From assembly GCA_029968055.1 (NCBI GenBank), contig JASCNX010000009.1, positions 1 to 64,000 of the forward strand: DNA of 64,000 nucleotides, in the 5' to 3' direction. Made by a program: the position numbers and the translations under genes. Every line of letters starts with the position of its first letter. The first letter of the stretch is position 1. Origin of the DNA: Xenophilus aerolatus. GTDB taxonomy: Bacteria > Pseudomonadota > Gammaproteobacteria > Burkholderiales > Burkholderiaceae_C. Under the pieces are notes generated by a model. The model worked only from the letters and a program-made list of their open reading frames with translations, ran no database searches and was not told where the DNA came from. Shown one piece after another: positions 54,247 through 62,521 of this stretch.

Positions 54247-55122
54247 TTGCAAGTCCTCCAGCTCCTTCTCTCGGGCATCGCGCAAGGCTGCATCTACGGC
54301 CTCATCGCGCTGGGCTTCGTGCTGATCTACAAGGCCACCGAGACGGTGAGCTTCGCGCAGGGCGACCTGATGATGCTCGGCGCGTTCACGGCCTTCGCCG
54401 GCATGACGATCTTCGGCCTGCCCTTCTGGCTGGCGGCCATCCTGGCCGTGGTGGCGATGGCGGCCTTCGGCATGCTGGTCGAGCTGGCGGTCATCCGGCC
54501 CATCCTCGGCCAGCCGCAGTTCTCGATCGTGATGCTCACCATCGGCATCGGCTACGTGCTGCGCGGGCTCATCACCATGGTGCCCGGCATCGGCACCGAG
54601 ACGCACACGCTGCCCGTCCCCTACAAGGACCAGGTGTGGAACCTGGGCGGCCTGGTCGTGAACGTGGAACAGGCGGTGGTGATCGGCGCCACGGCGGTGC
54701 TGTGTGTGCTGCTGTTCGCGATGTTCCGCTACAGCAAGCTGGGCATCGCGATGCAGGCCAGCTCGCAGAACCAGCTCGCCGCCTATTACATGGGCATCCC
54801 GGTCAAGCGGCTCAACGGGCTGGTATGGGGCCTGGCCGCCGGGGTGGCCACGGTGGCCGGCATGCTGCTCGCGCCCATCACCTTCGTGCACGCCAACATG
54901 GGGCTCATCGGGCTCAAGGCCTTCCCGGCCGCGGTGGTGGGCGGCTTCGGCAGCCTGCCGGGCGCCATCGTCGGCGGGCTGGTGATCGGCGTGGTCGAGT
55001 CCTTGGCGGGCTTCTACCTGCCCGACGGCTTCAAGGACACGGCGCCCTACATCGTGGTGCTGGCGATGCTGATGCTCAAGCCGAACGGGCTGTTCGGCGA
55101 GAAGCTGCGCAAGAAGGTGTGA
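54247..55122 (+). CDS. livH: LivH-type ABC transporter permease
   Basis: 291 residues from a TTG start (GAAAGG 8 bp upstream). About eight membrane helices; ASSQNQLAAYYMGIPVKRLN is the cytoplasmic EAA-like loop, and GLKAFPAAVVGGFGSLPGAI is conserved in LivH. It pairs with LivM to import branched-chain amino acids or, as often in Burkholderiales, other organic acids. The next gene begins 125 bp later, across an inverted-repeat element. Confidence 0.93.
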   Translation: MQVLQLLLSGIAQGCIYGLIALGFVLIYKATETVSFAQGDLMMLGAFTAFAGMTIFGLPFWLAAILAVVAMAAFGMLVELAVIRPILGQPQFSIVMLTIGIGYVLRGLITMVPGIGTETHTLPVPYKDQVWNLGGLVVNVEQAVVIGATAVLCVLLFAMFRYSKLGIAMQASSQNQLAAYYMGIPVKRLNGLVWGLAAGVATVAGMLLAPITFVHANMGLIGLKAFPAAVVGGFGSLPGAIVGGLVIGVVESLAGFYLPDGFKDTAPYIVVLAMLMLKPNGLFGEKLRKKV

Positions 55123-55137
55123 GCATGTCCACGACAT

Positions 55138-55222
55138 CCGCAGAAGGCGCAAAAGAGGCAAAGAGAACCTTGAATGAATTCTTTCGCGTCCTCTGCGAAA
55201 CCTTTGCGTCCTCTGCGTCCGG
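55138..55222. repeat. imperfect inverted repeat element between livH and livM
   Basis: Left arm 55138-55163 (GCAGAAGGCGCAAAAG...) pairs imperfectly with the right arm 55202-55222 (CTTTGCGTCCTCTGCG). GCGTCCTCTGCG occurs twice in the right half, 20 bp apart (55186, 55206). The same word family (CGCAGAGG-CGCA) builds the element at 56333-56448, so both belong to one class of GCAGAGGACGCAAAG-type repeats. Confidence 0.75.
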
Positions 55223-55247
55223 CAGTCCGCTTTTCTGACTGACTTCG

Positions 55248-56324
55248 ATGCGCTACATCTTCAAGACCAGCTACGCGCAGGACATCGCGCTCGCCAAGCA
55301 TGGCGGGCACCGCTTCTGGTACTCGCTGCTGGGCGTGGTGCTGATCGCGGCGCCCTGGCTGCTCGACGAGTACTGGCTCGCGCAGCTGAACTTCGTGCTC
55401 ATCTACTCGGTGGTCGGGCTGGGGCTGATGCTGCTGGCGGGGTTCACCGGGCAGTTCTCCATCGGGCATGCGGCCTTCCTGGGAACGGGCGCGTACGCGC
55501 AGGGCGTGCTGACCAACCTGGGCCTGCCCTTCCCGCTGGCCATGGTGGCGGCGGCGCTGCTGTCTGCGGCGGTGGGCGTGGTGGTGGCGATGCCGGCGTT
55601 GCGCGTCAAGGGCATCTACCTGGGCATCGCGACGCTGGCCTTCGGCTTCATCGTGGAAGAGGTGTTCGCGCGCTGGGAGAGCGTCACGGGCGGCAACGCC
55701 GGCCTGCACGTCAAGTCGCCCCGGCTCTTCGGCCTGGACTTCGGCAGCGGCGAGGCCTTCTACTTCGTGTGCCTGGTGACCACGGTGCTGTGCACCCTGG
55801 GCGTGCTCAACCTGCTGCGCGCGCCGACCGGCCGCGCCTTCGTCGCCATTCGCGATTCGGAGATCTCGGCGCAGAGCATGGGCATCCACCTGGCGCGCTA
55901 CAAGACGCTGTCGTTCGCGATCTCCGCCGCGCTGGCCGGGCTGGGCGGCGCGCTCTATGCGCACAAGATCAGCTTTCTCTCGCCCGACCAGTTCAGCATC
56001 CTGCAGTCGATCGACCTGCTGCTGCTGGTGGTGATCGGCGGGCTGGGCTCGGTGCACGGGGTGTTCCTCGGCGCGATCTTCCTGATCTCGATGCCGCAGT
56101 TGATCGCGATGTCGAAGGACTTCCTGCCGGCTGCCATCGGCCAGGCGCCGGGGCTGCAGGGCCTGGTGTACGGCGTGGTGCTGATCGCCTTCGTGCTCTT
56201 CGAGCCCATGGGGCTGTACGGCCGCTGGCTCAAGGTCCGAACCTACCTGCAGCTGTTCCCGTTCTATCGCCGGGGCATGTTCAAGCGCCAGAAGTCGTTC
56301 ACCAAATCGGACCGGCTGAAATGA
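55248..56324 (+). CDS. livM: LivM-type ABC transporter permease
   Basis: 358 residues, nine or ten membrane helices. LLLAGFTGQFSIGHAAFLGTG, RVKGIYLGIATLAFGFI and AIRDSEISAQSMGIHLARYK (EAA loop) are LivM hallmarks. A hydrophilic C-terminal tail of about 35 residues (FKRQKSFTKSDRLK) is typical. The start codon has no recognisable ribosome binding site, as the repeat element ends 25 bp before it. The stop is directly followed by another inverted-repeat element. Confidence 0.93.
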   Translation: MRYIFKTSYAQDIALAKHGGHRFWYSLLGVVLIAAPWLLDEYWLAQLNFVLIYSVVGLGLMLLAGFTGQFSIGHAAFLGTGAYAQGVLTNLGLPFPLAMVAAALLSAAVGVVVAMPALRVKGIYLGIATLAFGFIVEEVFARWESVTGGNAGLHVKSPRLFGLDFGSGEAFYFVCLVTTVLCTLGVLNLLRAPTGRAFVAIRDSEISAQSMGIHLARYKTLSFAISAALAGLGGALYAHKISFLSPDQFSILQSIDLLLLVVIGGLGSVHGVFLGAIFLISMPQLIAMSKDFLPAAIGQAPGLQGLVYGVVLIAFVLFEPMGLYGRWLKVRTYLQLFPFYRRGMFKRQKSFTKSDRLK

Positions 56325-56332
56325 AAAACGGA

Positions 56333-56448
56333 CAGCCGAACGCAGAGGGCGCAGAGATGTCGCAGAGGGCGCAGAAGGACAGCCAGAAGTCTTTCGGTTT
56401 TCTTTTTTGCGACCTCTGCGTGTCCTTTGCGCCCTCTGCGTTCGGCTG
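56333..56448. repeat. inverted repeat element with 21-bp perfect arms between livM and livG
   Basis: Left arm 56333-56353 and right arm 56428-56448 are perfect reverse complements (core CGAACGCAGAGGGCGCA). Pairing can continue inward with mismatches through the second CGCAGAG word. The centre is T-rich (TTTCGGTTTTCTTTTTTG). It starts 9 bp after the livM stop and ends 21 bp before livG. Confidence 0.9.
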
Positions 56449-56469
56449 CCCGGATTCATCCCGCGCATC

Positions 56470-57282
56470 ATGAGCCACGACGTCCTCCTCTCGGCCCAGG
56501 ACCTGAGCGTGCGCTTCGGCGGCGTGCTGGCCGTGAACAAGGTGAGCTTCGACGTGCGCCGCGGCGAGGTGTTCACGCTGATCGGGCCCAACGGTGCGGG
56601 CAAGACGACGGTGTTCAACCTGATCAGCCGCATCTACCAGCCGACCACGGGGCAGATCACCTGGCACGGCGAAGCCGCGCCGCTCAAGCTCACGGACCAG
56701 CCGCCGCACGCCATCGCGGCGCTGGGCATCGCGCGCACCTTCCAGAACATCGAGCTGTTCGAGCACGCGACGGTGCTGCACAACCTGCTGATCGGCCGCC
56801 ACACGCACCGTGCGACGGGCTTCTTGAGCGAGCTGTTCTTCACGGCCGCCACGCGCCGGGCCGAGATGGCCGCGCGCGAGAAGGCCGAGCAGGTGATCGA
56901 CCTGTTGGACCTGCAGCACCACCGCGATTCGCTGGTGGCAGGCCTGCCGTACGGCGTGCGCAAGGTGGTGGAGCTGGCCCGCGCGCTGTGCACCGAACCC
57001 AAGCTGCTGCTGCTCGACGAGCCCTCGTCGGGCCTGAACGTCGAGGAGACGGCCGACATGGCCTTCTGGATCCAGGACATCCAGCACGAGCTGGGCATTT
57101 CGGTACTGATGGTGGAGCACGACATGACGCTGGTGTCGAAGGTGTCGGACCGCGTGCTGGCGATGAACCAGGGCGAGGTGCTGGCCACGGGGTCGTCGCG
57201 CGAGGTGCAATCGGACCCGAAGGTGGTCGAGGCCTACCTGGGGACGGTCGAGGATGTGAGCAGCTTGCGGAGGGCGGCGTGA
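56470..57282 (+). CDS. livG: LivG-type ABC transporter ATPase
   Basis: 270 residues. Walker A GPNGAGKTT, Q-loop RTFQNIELF, Walker B LLLLDEPSSGLN, switch His in LMVEHDM. The signature region reads LPYGVRKVVELARAL in place of LSGGQ, a divergence usual in LivG. It opens SAQDLSVRFGGVLAVNKVS. The start at ATG 56470 has no ribosome binding site because the repeat element abuts it. Confidence 0.94.
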   Translation: MSHDVLLSAQDLSVRFGGVLAVNKVSFDVRRGEVFTLIGPNGAGKTTVFNLISRIYQPTTGQITWHGEAAPLKLTDQPPHAIAALGIARTFQNIELFEHATVLHNLLIGRHTHRATGFLSELFFTAATRRAEMAAREKAEQVIDLLDLQHHRDSLVAGLPYGVRKVVELARALCTEPKLLLLDEPSSGLNVEETADMAFWIQDIQHELGISVLMVEHDMTLVSKVSDRVLAMNQGEVLATGSSREVQSDPKVVEAYLGTVEDVSSLRRAA

Positions 57283-57317
57283 AGGCTTCGGAGATGTCGT
57301 GCCCCATGGGCCGGCCG

Positions 57318-57556
57318 CCCGGCATGCGCCGCCGGCCCTGCGATGCCGGTGCGCCGGCCCCCTTCGGGGGCTTCCCTGCGATGCTCGGCCGGGGCTCGCG
57401 TCGCAGAACTCGCTGCGTTCACTTCGTTCACTCCGCTCAAACAGCTGCGACGAGTCAGTGCACGAAGCACGCCTGTCCTTCGGCAGGCGTGCCTCGCCCC
57501 GGCCTGCGCTTCTTGGCGGCGCACAAGGCATCGCAGGGCCGGCGGCGCATGCCGGG
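57318..57556 (+). repeat. covarying four-helix structured repeat, copy 1 (livG-livF gap)
   Basis: Outer arms 57318-57347 / 57527-57556 are a perfect 30-bp inverted repeat. Inside, in order: helix III 57357-57362/57366-57371; the word CTGCGATGCTCGG; helix I 57399-57406/57445-57452 around a 38-nt loop (AACTCGCTGCGTTCACTTCG...); CACGAA; helix II 57467-57475/57484-57492 with loop TCCTTCGG. The same order occurs in copies 2 and 3 with different stem sequences. Confidence 0.9.
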
Positions 57557-57634
57557 CTCCGCGGTGGCGCGCACGCGTCGCTTCTTATGGGGCGCCGCGG
57601 CAACCCCGCGTGGTTCGGGCGCACGGTATCCACG

Positions 57635-57819
57635 GCGCGGGGCGGCAGGCAGCGGGGAGCGAATCGACGCGGCCGAGCAGCGCAGCCAGGCGGGGAAAAA
57701 GAAGGACGCATGTTTGAGCGAAGCGAGTTTGCGGCCTTCCCCCGCCTGGCGAGCAGCGCAGGGAAGTCGCCGCAGGCGACCCGCGGCGTTTGAGCGGACC
57801 GGTGCCTGCCGCCCCGCGC
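57635..57819 (+). repeat. second palindromic element in the livG-livF gap
   Basis: Nested perfect or near-perfect arms: 57635-57651/57803-57819 (17 bp), 57686-57695/57740-57749 (10 bp) and 57701-57710/57730-57739 (one mismatch). The apex holds TGTTTGAGCGAAGCGAGTT, a word I associate with Comamonadaceae intergenic repeats. With copy 1 it fills the 577-bp gap 57283-57859, in which I see no gene. Confidence 0.75.
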
Positions 57820-57859
57820 CGGCGCCCCCCTTCGGCGAATCGTTGGAAGGCGCCCAAGC

Positions 57860-58633
57860 ATGAGCACCGAAGTCCTCCAACTCCTCAACGTGGAGAGCGC
57901 CTACGGCCCCATCAAGGCCATCCGCGGTGTGAGCCTGAAGGTGCGGCAGGGCGAGATCGCCACCGTGCTGGGCAGCAACGGCGCGGGCAAGACGACGATC
58001 CTCAAGACCATCTCGGGCATCATCGATCCGCGCAAGGGCACGGTCCATTTCAAGGGCCAGGACATCACCGCCAAGGACCCGGCCTTCATCGTCCAGCAGG
58101 GGTTGTCGCACGTGCCCGAGGGCCGCGAGGTCTTTCCGCTGCTGTCGGTGAGGGACAACCTCCTCATGGGCGCCTACACCCGCCGCGATCGCGACGGCGT
58201 CGCGCGCGACATCGAGACCGTGTTCGGCTACTTTCCCATCCTGCGCGAGCGCGCCTCGCAGGATGCGGGCCTGCTCTCGGGCGGCCAGCAGCAGATGCTC
58301 GCCATCTCGCGCGCCATCATGGCCGCGCCGCAGCTCATCCTGCTCGACGAGCCCTCGCTCGGCCTCTCGCCCAAGCTCACCAAGGAGATCTTCGAGATCG
58401 TCGTGCGCATCAACCGCGAGCGCGGCACCACCATCCTGCTGGTCGAGCAGAACGCCAACATGGCGCTCAACGCTGCCGACTACGGCTACGTGCTGGAGAA
58501 CGGCCGCATCGTCATGGAAGATTCCTGCGAACGCCTGCGCGAGAAGGACGACATCAAGGAGTTCTACCTCGGCCTGCAGGACGACGGCGTGCGCGGCGAG
58601 CGACGCTGGAAAAAGAAGAAGACCTGGCGATGA
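57860..58633 (+). CDS. livF: LivF-type ABC transporter ATPase
   Basis: 257 residues. Walker A GSNGAGKTT, signature LLSGGQQQMLAISRAI, Walker B LILLDEPSLGLSP, switch His position replaced by Gln in LLVEQNANMAL as usual for LivF. Opening LLNVESAYGPIKAIRGVSL. The basic C-terminal tail (GERRWKKKKTWR) is an extra 15 residues. GGAAGG precedes the start. Its stop overlaps the ligase start (ATGA). Confidence 0.95.
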   Translation: MSTEVLQLLNVESAYGPIKAIRGVSLKVRQGEIATVLGSNGAGKTTILKTISGIIDPRKGTVHFKGQDITAKDPAFIVQQGLSHVPEGREVFPLLSVRDNLLMGAYTRRDRDGVARDIETVFGYFPILRERASQDAGLLSGGQQQMLAISRAIMAAPQLILLDEPSLGLSPKLTKEIFEIVVRINRERGTTILLVEQNANMALNAADYGYVLENGRIVMEDSCERLREKDDIKEFYLGLQDDGVRGERRWKKKKTWR

Positions 58634-60519
58634 GCGCATCCCCTTCCTCCCTCCACGCCCCGGCCGGGCTCTGGGACCTCGGCCACCTGCGGCCTCGCAC
58701 CGACATCGCGGTGCCGGGCGACACCATCCCGGCCGTCTTCTGGAACGCCGTGGCGCAGCGCGGCGACGCCGTGTGGATGCGCCAGAAGGAATTCGGCATC
58801 TGGCGCAGCTGGAGCTGGCGCCAGACCGCGGAGACGGTGCAGGAGATCGCTGCCGGCCTGCTGGCCCTGGGCTTCGCGCGTGGCGAATGCGCGTCGATCC
58901 TGTCGAACACGGTGGTCGAATGGGTGCTGTGCGACCTGGCGGTGCTCAGCTGCAACGGCGTGGCCAACGGCATCTACCCGACCGACGCCGCCTCGCAGGT
59001 GCACTACCTGTGCGAGGACTCGCGCACCACGCTGCTCTTCGTGGAAGACGACGAGCAGCTCGACAAGGCGCTGGAGGTGCGCGCCGGCCTGCCGCTGCTG
59101 CGCATGATCGTCGTGTTCGACATGGACGGCCTGCGCGATCTCGACGACCCGGGCGTCATGAGCCTGGACGCGCTGCGCGCGCTCGGGCGCGAGCACCTGC
59201 AGTCGCGCCCGCAGGAAGTGCGCGAGCGCGTCGACGGCTGCCGGCCGGAGGACCTCGCCATCCTCATCTACACCTCGGGCACCACCGGCAAGCCCAAGGG
59301 CGCGATGCACTCGCACCGTGGCCTGGTCTACACCATGCGCGGCTACAACACGCTGGTGGCGCAGGACGAGCGCGACGAGCGCATGTGCTTCCTGCCGCTG
59401 TGCCACGTGGCCGAGCGCATGGGCGGCGAGTACTTCGCGATGTACACCGGCTCGGTGCTCAACTTCGTCGAGAACCCCGAGACGGTGCCCGAGAACGTGC
59501 GCGAGATCGCACCCACTGTCTTCACCGCCGTGCCGCGCGTGTGGGAGAAGTTCTACTCCGGCGTGATGATCGCGCTCAAGGAAGCCAGCGGCGTGCAGCA
59601 GGCCGCCTATGCCTGGGCCATCGGCGTCGGCCGGCAGATCGCCGACAAGGTGCTGGCCGGCGAGGCGGTCGACGCCGGTCTGAAGTTCCGCTTCCGGCTC
59701 GCGCGCTGGCTGGTGCTGGACAACGTGCGCAAGCTCATCGGCATCCACCGTGCGCGCTTTCTCGTCACCGGGGCGGCGCCGATCTCGCCGGAGCTGGTCA
59801 AGTGGTACCTCTCGCTCGGCGTGCCGATGCTGGAGGTGTGGGGCATGACGGAGAGCTGCGGCGCCTCCACCGGGGTGCCGGCGGCGCGCATCAGGCCCGG
59901 CTCCATCGGCCCGGCCGCCGGCTACAACGAGGTGCGCATCGACCCCGCCACGGGCGAGATCCTGGTGCGCGGACCCAACGTGTTCATGGGCTACCTCAAC
60001 CAGCCCGAGAAGACGGCCGAGACCATCGACGCCGAAGGCTGGCTGCACACCGGCGACGTCGGCCGGATGGAGGAGGACGGGTATTTCCGCATCACCGACC
60101 GCATGAAGGACATCATCATCACGGCGGGCGGCAAGAACATCACGCCCAGCGAATGGGAGAACGAGCTCAAGTTCAGCCCCTACGTGACCGATGCGGTGGT
60201 CATCGGCGATGCGAGGCCCTACCTGACGGTGATCATCATGATCGACCAGGAGAACGTCGAGAAATTCGCGCAGGACCACGACGTGCCCTTCAGCAACTAC
60301 GCCAGCCTCACGCGCGCCCGCGAGGTGCAGGAGCTGATCCAGGGCGAGATCGACCGCGTGAACACGAAGTTCGCGCGCGTCGAGCAGATCAAGAAGTTCT
60401 TCCTGCTCGACACGCAGCTGTCGGCCGAGGACGAAGAGCTGACGCCGACGATGAAGCTCAAGCGCAAGCTGGTGCAGACCAAGTACGCGGCGCAGATCGA
60501 ATCCATGTACCGCGCCTAG
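58630..60519 (+). CDS. AMP-dependent acyl-CoA synthetase (long-chain/aryl-CoA ligase type)
   Basis: 629 residues. P-loop-like A3 motif LIYTSGTTGKPKGAMHSH, A5 VWGMTESCGAST, A7 GWLHTGDVGRMEEDGYF, A8 RITDRMKDIIITAGGKNITP, and a late Lys in TPTMKLKRKLVQ (A10). Length and the KNITPSEWENELKFSPYV segment match long-chain fatty-acid/FadD15-type ligases. Coupled to livF by ATGA overlap, it probably activates the compound imported by the Liv-type transporter, so the true cargo may be a carboxylic acid, not an amino acid. Confidence 0.93.
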   Translation: MSASPSSLHAPAGLWDLGHLRPRTDIAVPGDTIPAVFWNAVAQRGDAVWMRQKEFGIWRSWSWRQTAETVQEIAAGLLALGFARGECASILSNTVVEWVLCDLAVLSCNGVANGIYPTDAASQVHYLCEDSRTTLLFVEDDEQLDKALEVRAGLPLLRMIVVFDMDGLRDLDDPGVMSLDALRALGREHLQSRPQEVRERVDGCRPEDLAILIYTSGTTGKPKGAMHSHRGLVYTMRGYNTLVAQDERDERMCFLPLCHVAERMGGEYFAMYTGSVLNFVENPETVPENVREIAPTVFTAVPRVWEKFYSGVMIALKEASGVQQAAYAWAIGVGRQIADKVLAGEAVDAGLKFRFRLARWLVLDNVRKLIGIHRARFLVTGAAPISPELVKWYLSLGVPMLEVWGMTESCGASTGVPAARIRPGSIGPAAGYNEVRIDPATGEILVRGPNVFMGYLNQPEKTAETIDAEGWLHTGDVGRMEEDGYFRITDRMKDIIITAGGKNITPSEWENELKFSPYVTDAVVIGDARPYLTVIIMIDQENVEKFAQDHDVPFSNYASLTRAREVQELIQGEIDRVNTKFARVEQIKKFFLLDTQLSAEDEELTPTMKLKRKLVQTKYAAQIESMYRA

Positions 60520-60551
60520 TGGGTTCCCATCAACACGAGGAGACAACCGCC

Positions 60552-61718
60552 ATGAAGACCTTCCGCCCCGCCGCCGTCGCGATCGCCCTCCTGGCGCTCG
60601 GTCTGCCGTCCGCCTTCGCCCAGCAGGGCGTGAGCAAGGACGAGATCCGCATCGGCACCATCCAGGACCTCTCGGGCCCGCTGGCCGGTTTCGGCAAGCA
60701 GTCGCGCAACGGCATGCAGCTGCGCGTGGACGAGATCAACGAGCAGGGCGGCATCAACGGCCGCAAGCTCAAGCTGTACGTCGAGGATTCGGGCTACGAC
60801 CCGAAGAAGGCGGTGCTCGCCGCGCAGAAGCTGGTCAACCAGGACAAGATCTTCATCATGGCGGGCCACATCGGCACCGCGCAGAACATGGCGGCGATGC
60901 CGGTGCAGTTCGACAAGAACGTCATCAACTTCCTGCCGATCACCGCGGCGCGCGAGATGTACGAGCCGCTGAACCGGCTCAAGTACTCGTTCGCGGCCAC
61001 CTACTACGACCAGATCCGCATGGCGCTGCCCAAGATGGTGAAGGACAAGGGCGCCAAGAAGGTCTGCACCATCTACCAGGACGACGAGTTCGGCCTGGAG
61101 GTGCAGCGCGGCGCCGAGGCAGGGCTGAAGACGGTGGGCATGGAGCTCGCGGAGAAGACCTCGTTCAAGCGCGGGGCGACCGACTTCAGCTCGCAGGTCG
61201 CGAAGATGAAGGCCGCCGGCTGCGACCTGGTGGTGCTAGGCACCATCATCCGCGAGACCATCGGCACCATCGGCGAATCGCGCAAGACGGGCTTCAACCC
61301 GACCTTCCTCGGCTCCAGCGCGGCCTACACCGACCTCATCCACAAGCTCGGCGGCAAGGCGATGGACGGCATGTACGCGACCATGACGGTGCAGAACCCC
61401 TACACCGACGAGGCCGACCCGAAGATCCGCTTCTGGGCCAACAAGTACAAGACCAAGTTCAACGAGGACCCGACGGTGTTCTCGGTCTACGGCTACATGA
61501 TCGTCGACACCTTCGCGCAGGTGGCGCAAAAGGCCGGCGCCAACCTGAGCACCGACTCCTTCATCAAGATCATGGACGCCAGCACCTTCCCGCCCGACAT
61601 GTTCGGCGCGCCGAAGATGACCTTCACCGCGAGCCAGCGGCTGGGCAACAACGCGTCGCGGCTGTCGCAGATCGTGGATGGGAAGTGGAAGGTGGTGTCG
61701 GACTACGTGGCGCAGTGA
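60552..61718 (+). CDS. periplasmic ABC substrate-binding protein (LivK/HAAT family)
   Basis: 388 residues with a signal peptide (AAVAIALLALGLPSAFAQ). Type 1 periplasmic fold: DEIRIGTIQDLSGPLAGFGK, KLYVEDSGYDPKKAVLAAQK, CTIYQDDEFGLEVQRGAEA, ATDFSSQVAKMKAAGCDLVV. Binds the cargo of the LivHMGF transporter. Family members bind branched-chain amino acids, amides, urea or aromatic acids; the ligase next door favours an acid. It ends the operon; 803 bp of repeat-filled DNA follow. Confidence 0.93.
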   Translation: MKTFRPAAVAIALLALGLPSAFAQQGVSKDEIRIGTIQDLSGPLAGFGKQSRNGMQLRVDEINEQGGINGRKLKLYVEDSGYDPKKAVLAAQKLVNQDKIFIMAGHIGTAQNMAAMPVQFDKNVINFLPITAAREMYEPLNRLKYSFAATYYDQIRMALPKMVKDKGAKKVCTIYQDDEFGLEVQRGAEAGLKTVGMELAEKTSFKRGATDFSSQVAKMKAAGCDLVVLGTIIRETIGTIGESRKTGFNPTFLGSSAAYTDLIHKLGGKAMDGMYATMTVQNPYTDEADPKIRFWANKYKTKFNEDPTVFSVYGYMIVDTFAQVAQKAGANLSTDSFIKIMDASTFPPDMFGAPKMTFTASQRLGNNASRLSQIVDGKWKVVSDYVAQ

Positions 61719-61793
61719 GGCGCGCGCGGTTGGCTTGAAGCGGGCGCTGGATCGGCCGCACGCGGGCGCGGGCGCGGGGGCGGAGGTGGGGCG

Positions 61794-62047
61794 CGCGCCG
61801 GCGCCGGGCCCAGGGGGCGCGGGCTCCTGCGGGGTCGGTCGGCCCTGCGGGCCGACTGCGCTGCGGTGCTCGGGCGCGGGGCGGTGCCGCAGAACTCGCT
61901 GCGTTCACTTCGTTCACTGCGCTCAGACAGCTGCGGCAAGCCAGATCACGAAGCCTGTGTGTCCTTCGGCACACAGGCCCGCCCCACGCCCTGCGCGCCT
62001 CGCCGACCCCGAAGTCGCCCGCGCCCCCTGGGCCCGGCGCCGGCGCG
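61794..62047 (+). repeat. covarying four-helix structured repeat, copy 2
   Basis: Outer arms 61794-61824 / 62017-62047 (31 bp, perfect). Helix III 61838-61845/61849-61856; then GCTGCGGTGCTCGGG; helix I 61885-61892/61931-61938 with a 38-nt loop; CACGAA; helix II 61953-61961/61970-61978 with loop TCCTTCGG. Same layout as copy 1, different stem sequences, same orientation. 61719-61793 holds only GC-rich sequence without a gene. Confidence 0.9.
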
Positions 62048-62128
62048 TGGAGGCGGCCGTTGTGCATCAGGTGCGGTGGTCCGCAGCCGCGGGCGTCGAT
62101 CGCGCTGGTCGATCGACCCCCCGACGGA

Positions 62129-62375
62129 GGCCCTGGTGCCGGTGAGGGGGCGGCGGCGCGCCTGTGGGGTGCCGAGGCGCGCAGCGCGGACGGGCTGCGG
62201 GCCTGCCGAAGGACAGGCCCGCTTCGTGATCTGACTCGCGGCAGCTGTCCGAGCGCAGTGAACGCAGTGAACGAAGCGAGTTCTGCCGCGGCCCGTCCGC
62301 GCGAGCACCGCAGGGCAGTCGGCGAAGCCGACCACCCCACCGGCGCGCCGCCGCCCCCTCACCGGCACCAGGGCC
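62129..62375 (-). repeat. covarying four-helix structured repeat, copy 3 (inverted)
   Basis: Outer arms 62129-62162 / 62342-62375 (34 bp, perfect). On the minus strand: helix III 62332-62327/62323-62318; CCTGCGGTGCTCG; helix I 62290-62283/62244-62237 around a 38-nt loop; CACGAA; helix II 62222-62214/62205-62197, loop TCCTTCGG. It lies head to head with copy 2, 81 bp apart. 62048-62128 and 62376-62445 show no gene. Confidence 0.9.
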
Positions 62376-62445
62376 GGCCCACCGCCCCGGAAGGTGCTAC
62401 AGCCGGCAGCAGCGAACTAACACCTCGGTCACCCCACGCCCCCAC

Positions 62446-62474
62446 AAGAAAAAGGGGCCCCGAAAGGGCCCCTT
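62446..62474 (-). terminator. intrinsic terminator of the tctA transcript
   Basis: Perfect 9-bp stem AAGGGGCCC / GGGCCCCTT with loop CGAAA (62452-62474). On the minus strand it is followed by TTTTTCTTGTG. It lies 48 bp past the tctA stop codon. Confidence 0.88.
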
Positions 62475-62521
62475 CGTAGGCGACAGGCGAGCACCCACGC
62501 CCGCCTGCACCAGGTGCGGTG

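Noticed and set aside
57299-57793. open frames inside the livG-livF gap, including SER-rich products
   Set aside because: They are translations of palindromic repeats (the SERSERSEF-like stretch comes from the GTTCACT/CGCTC loop) and change with every copy.
61678-62479. several open frames between the binding-protein gene and tctA
   Set aside because: All lie within the inverted repeat copies; no ribosome binding sites, no domains, and both strands are equally open because of GC content.
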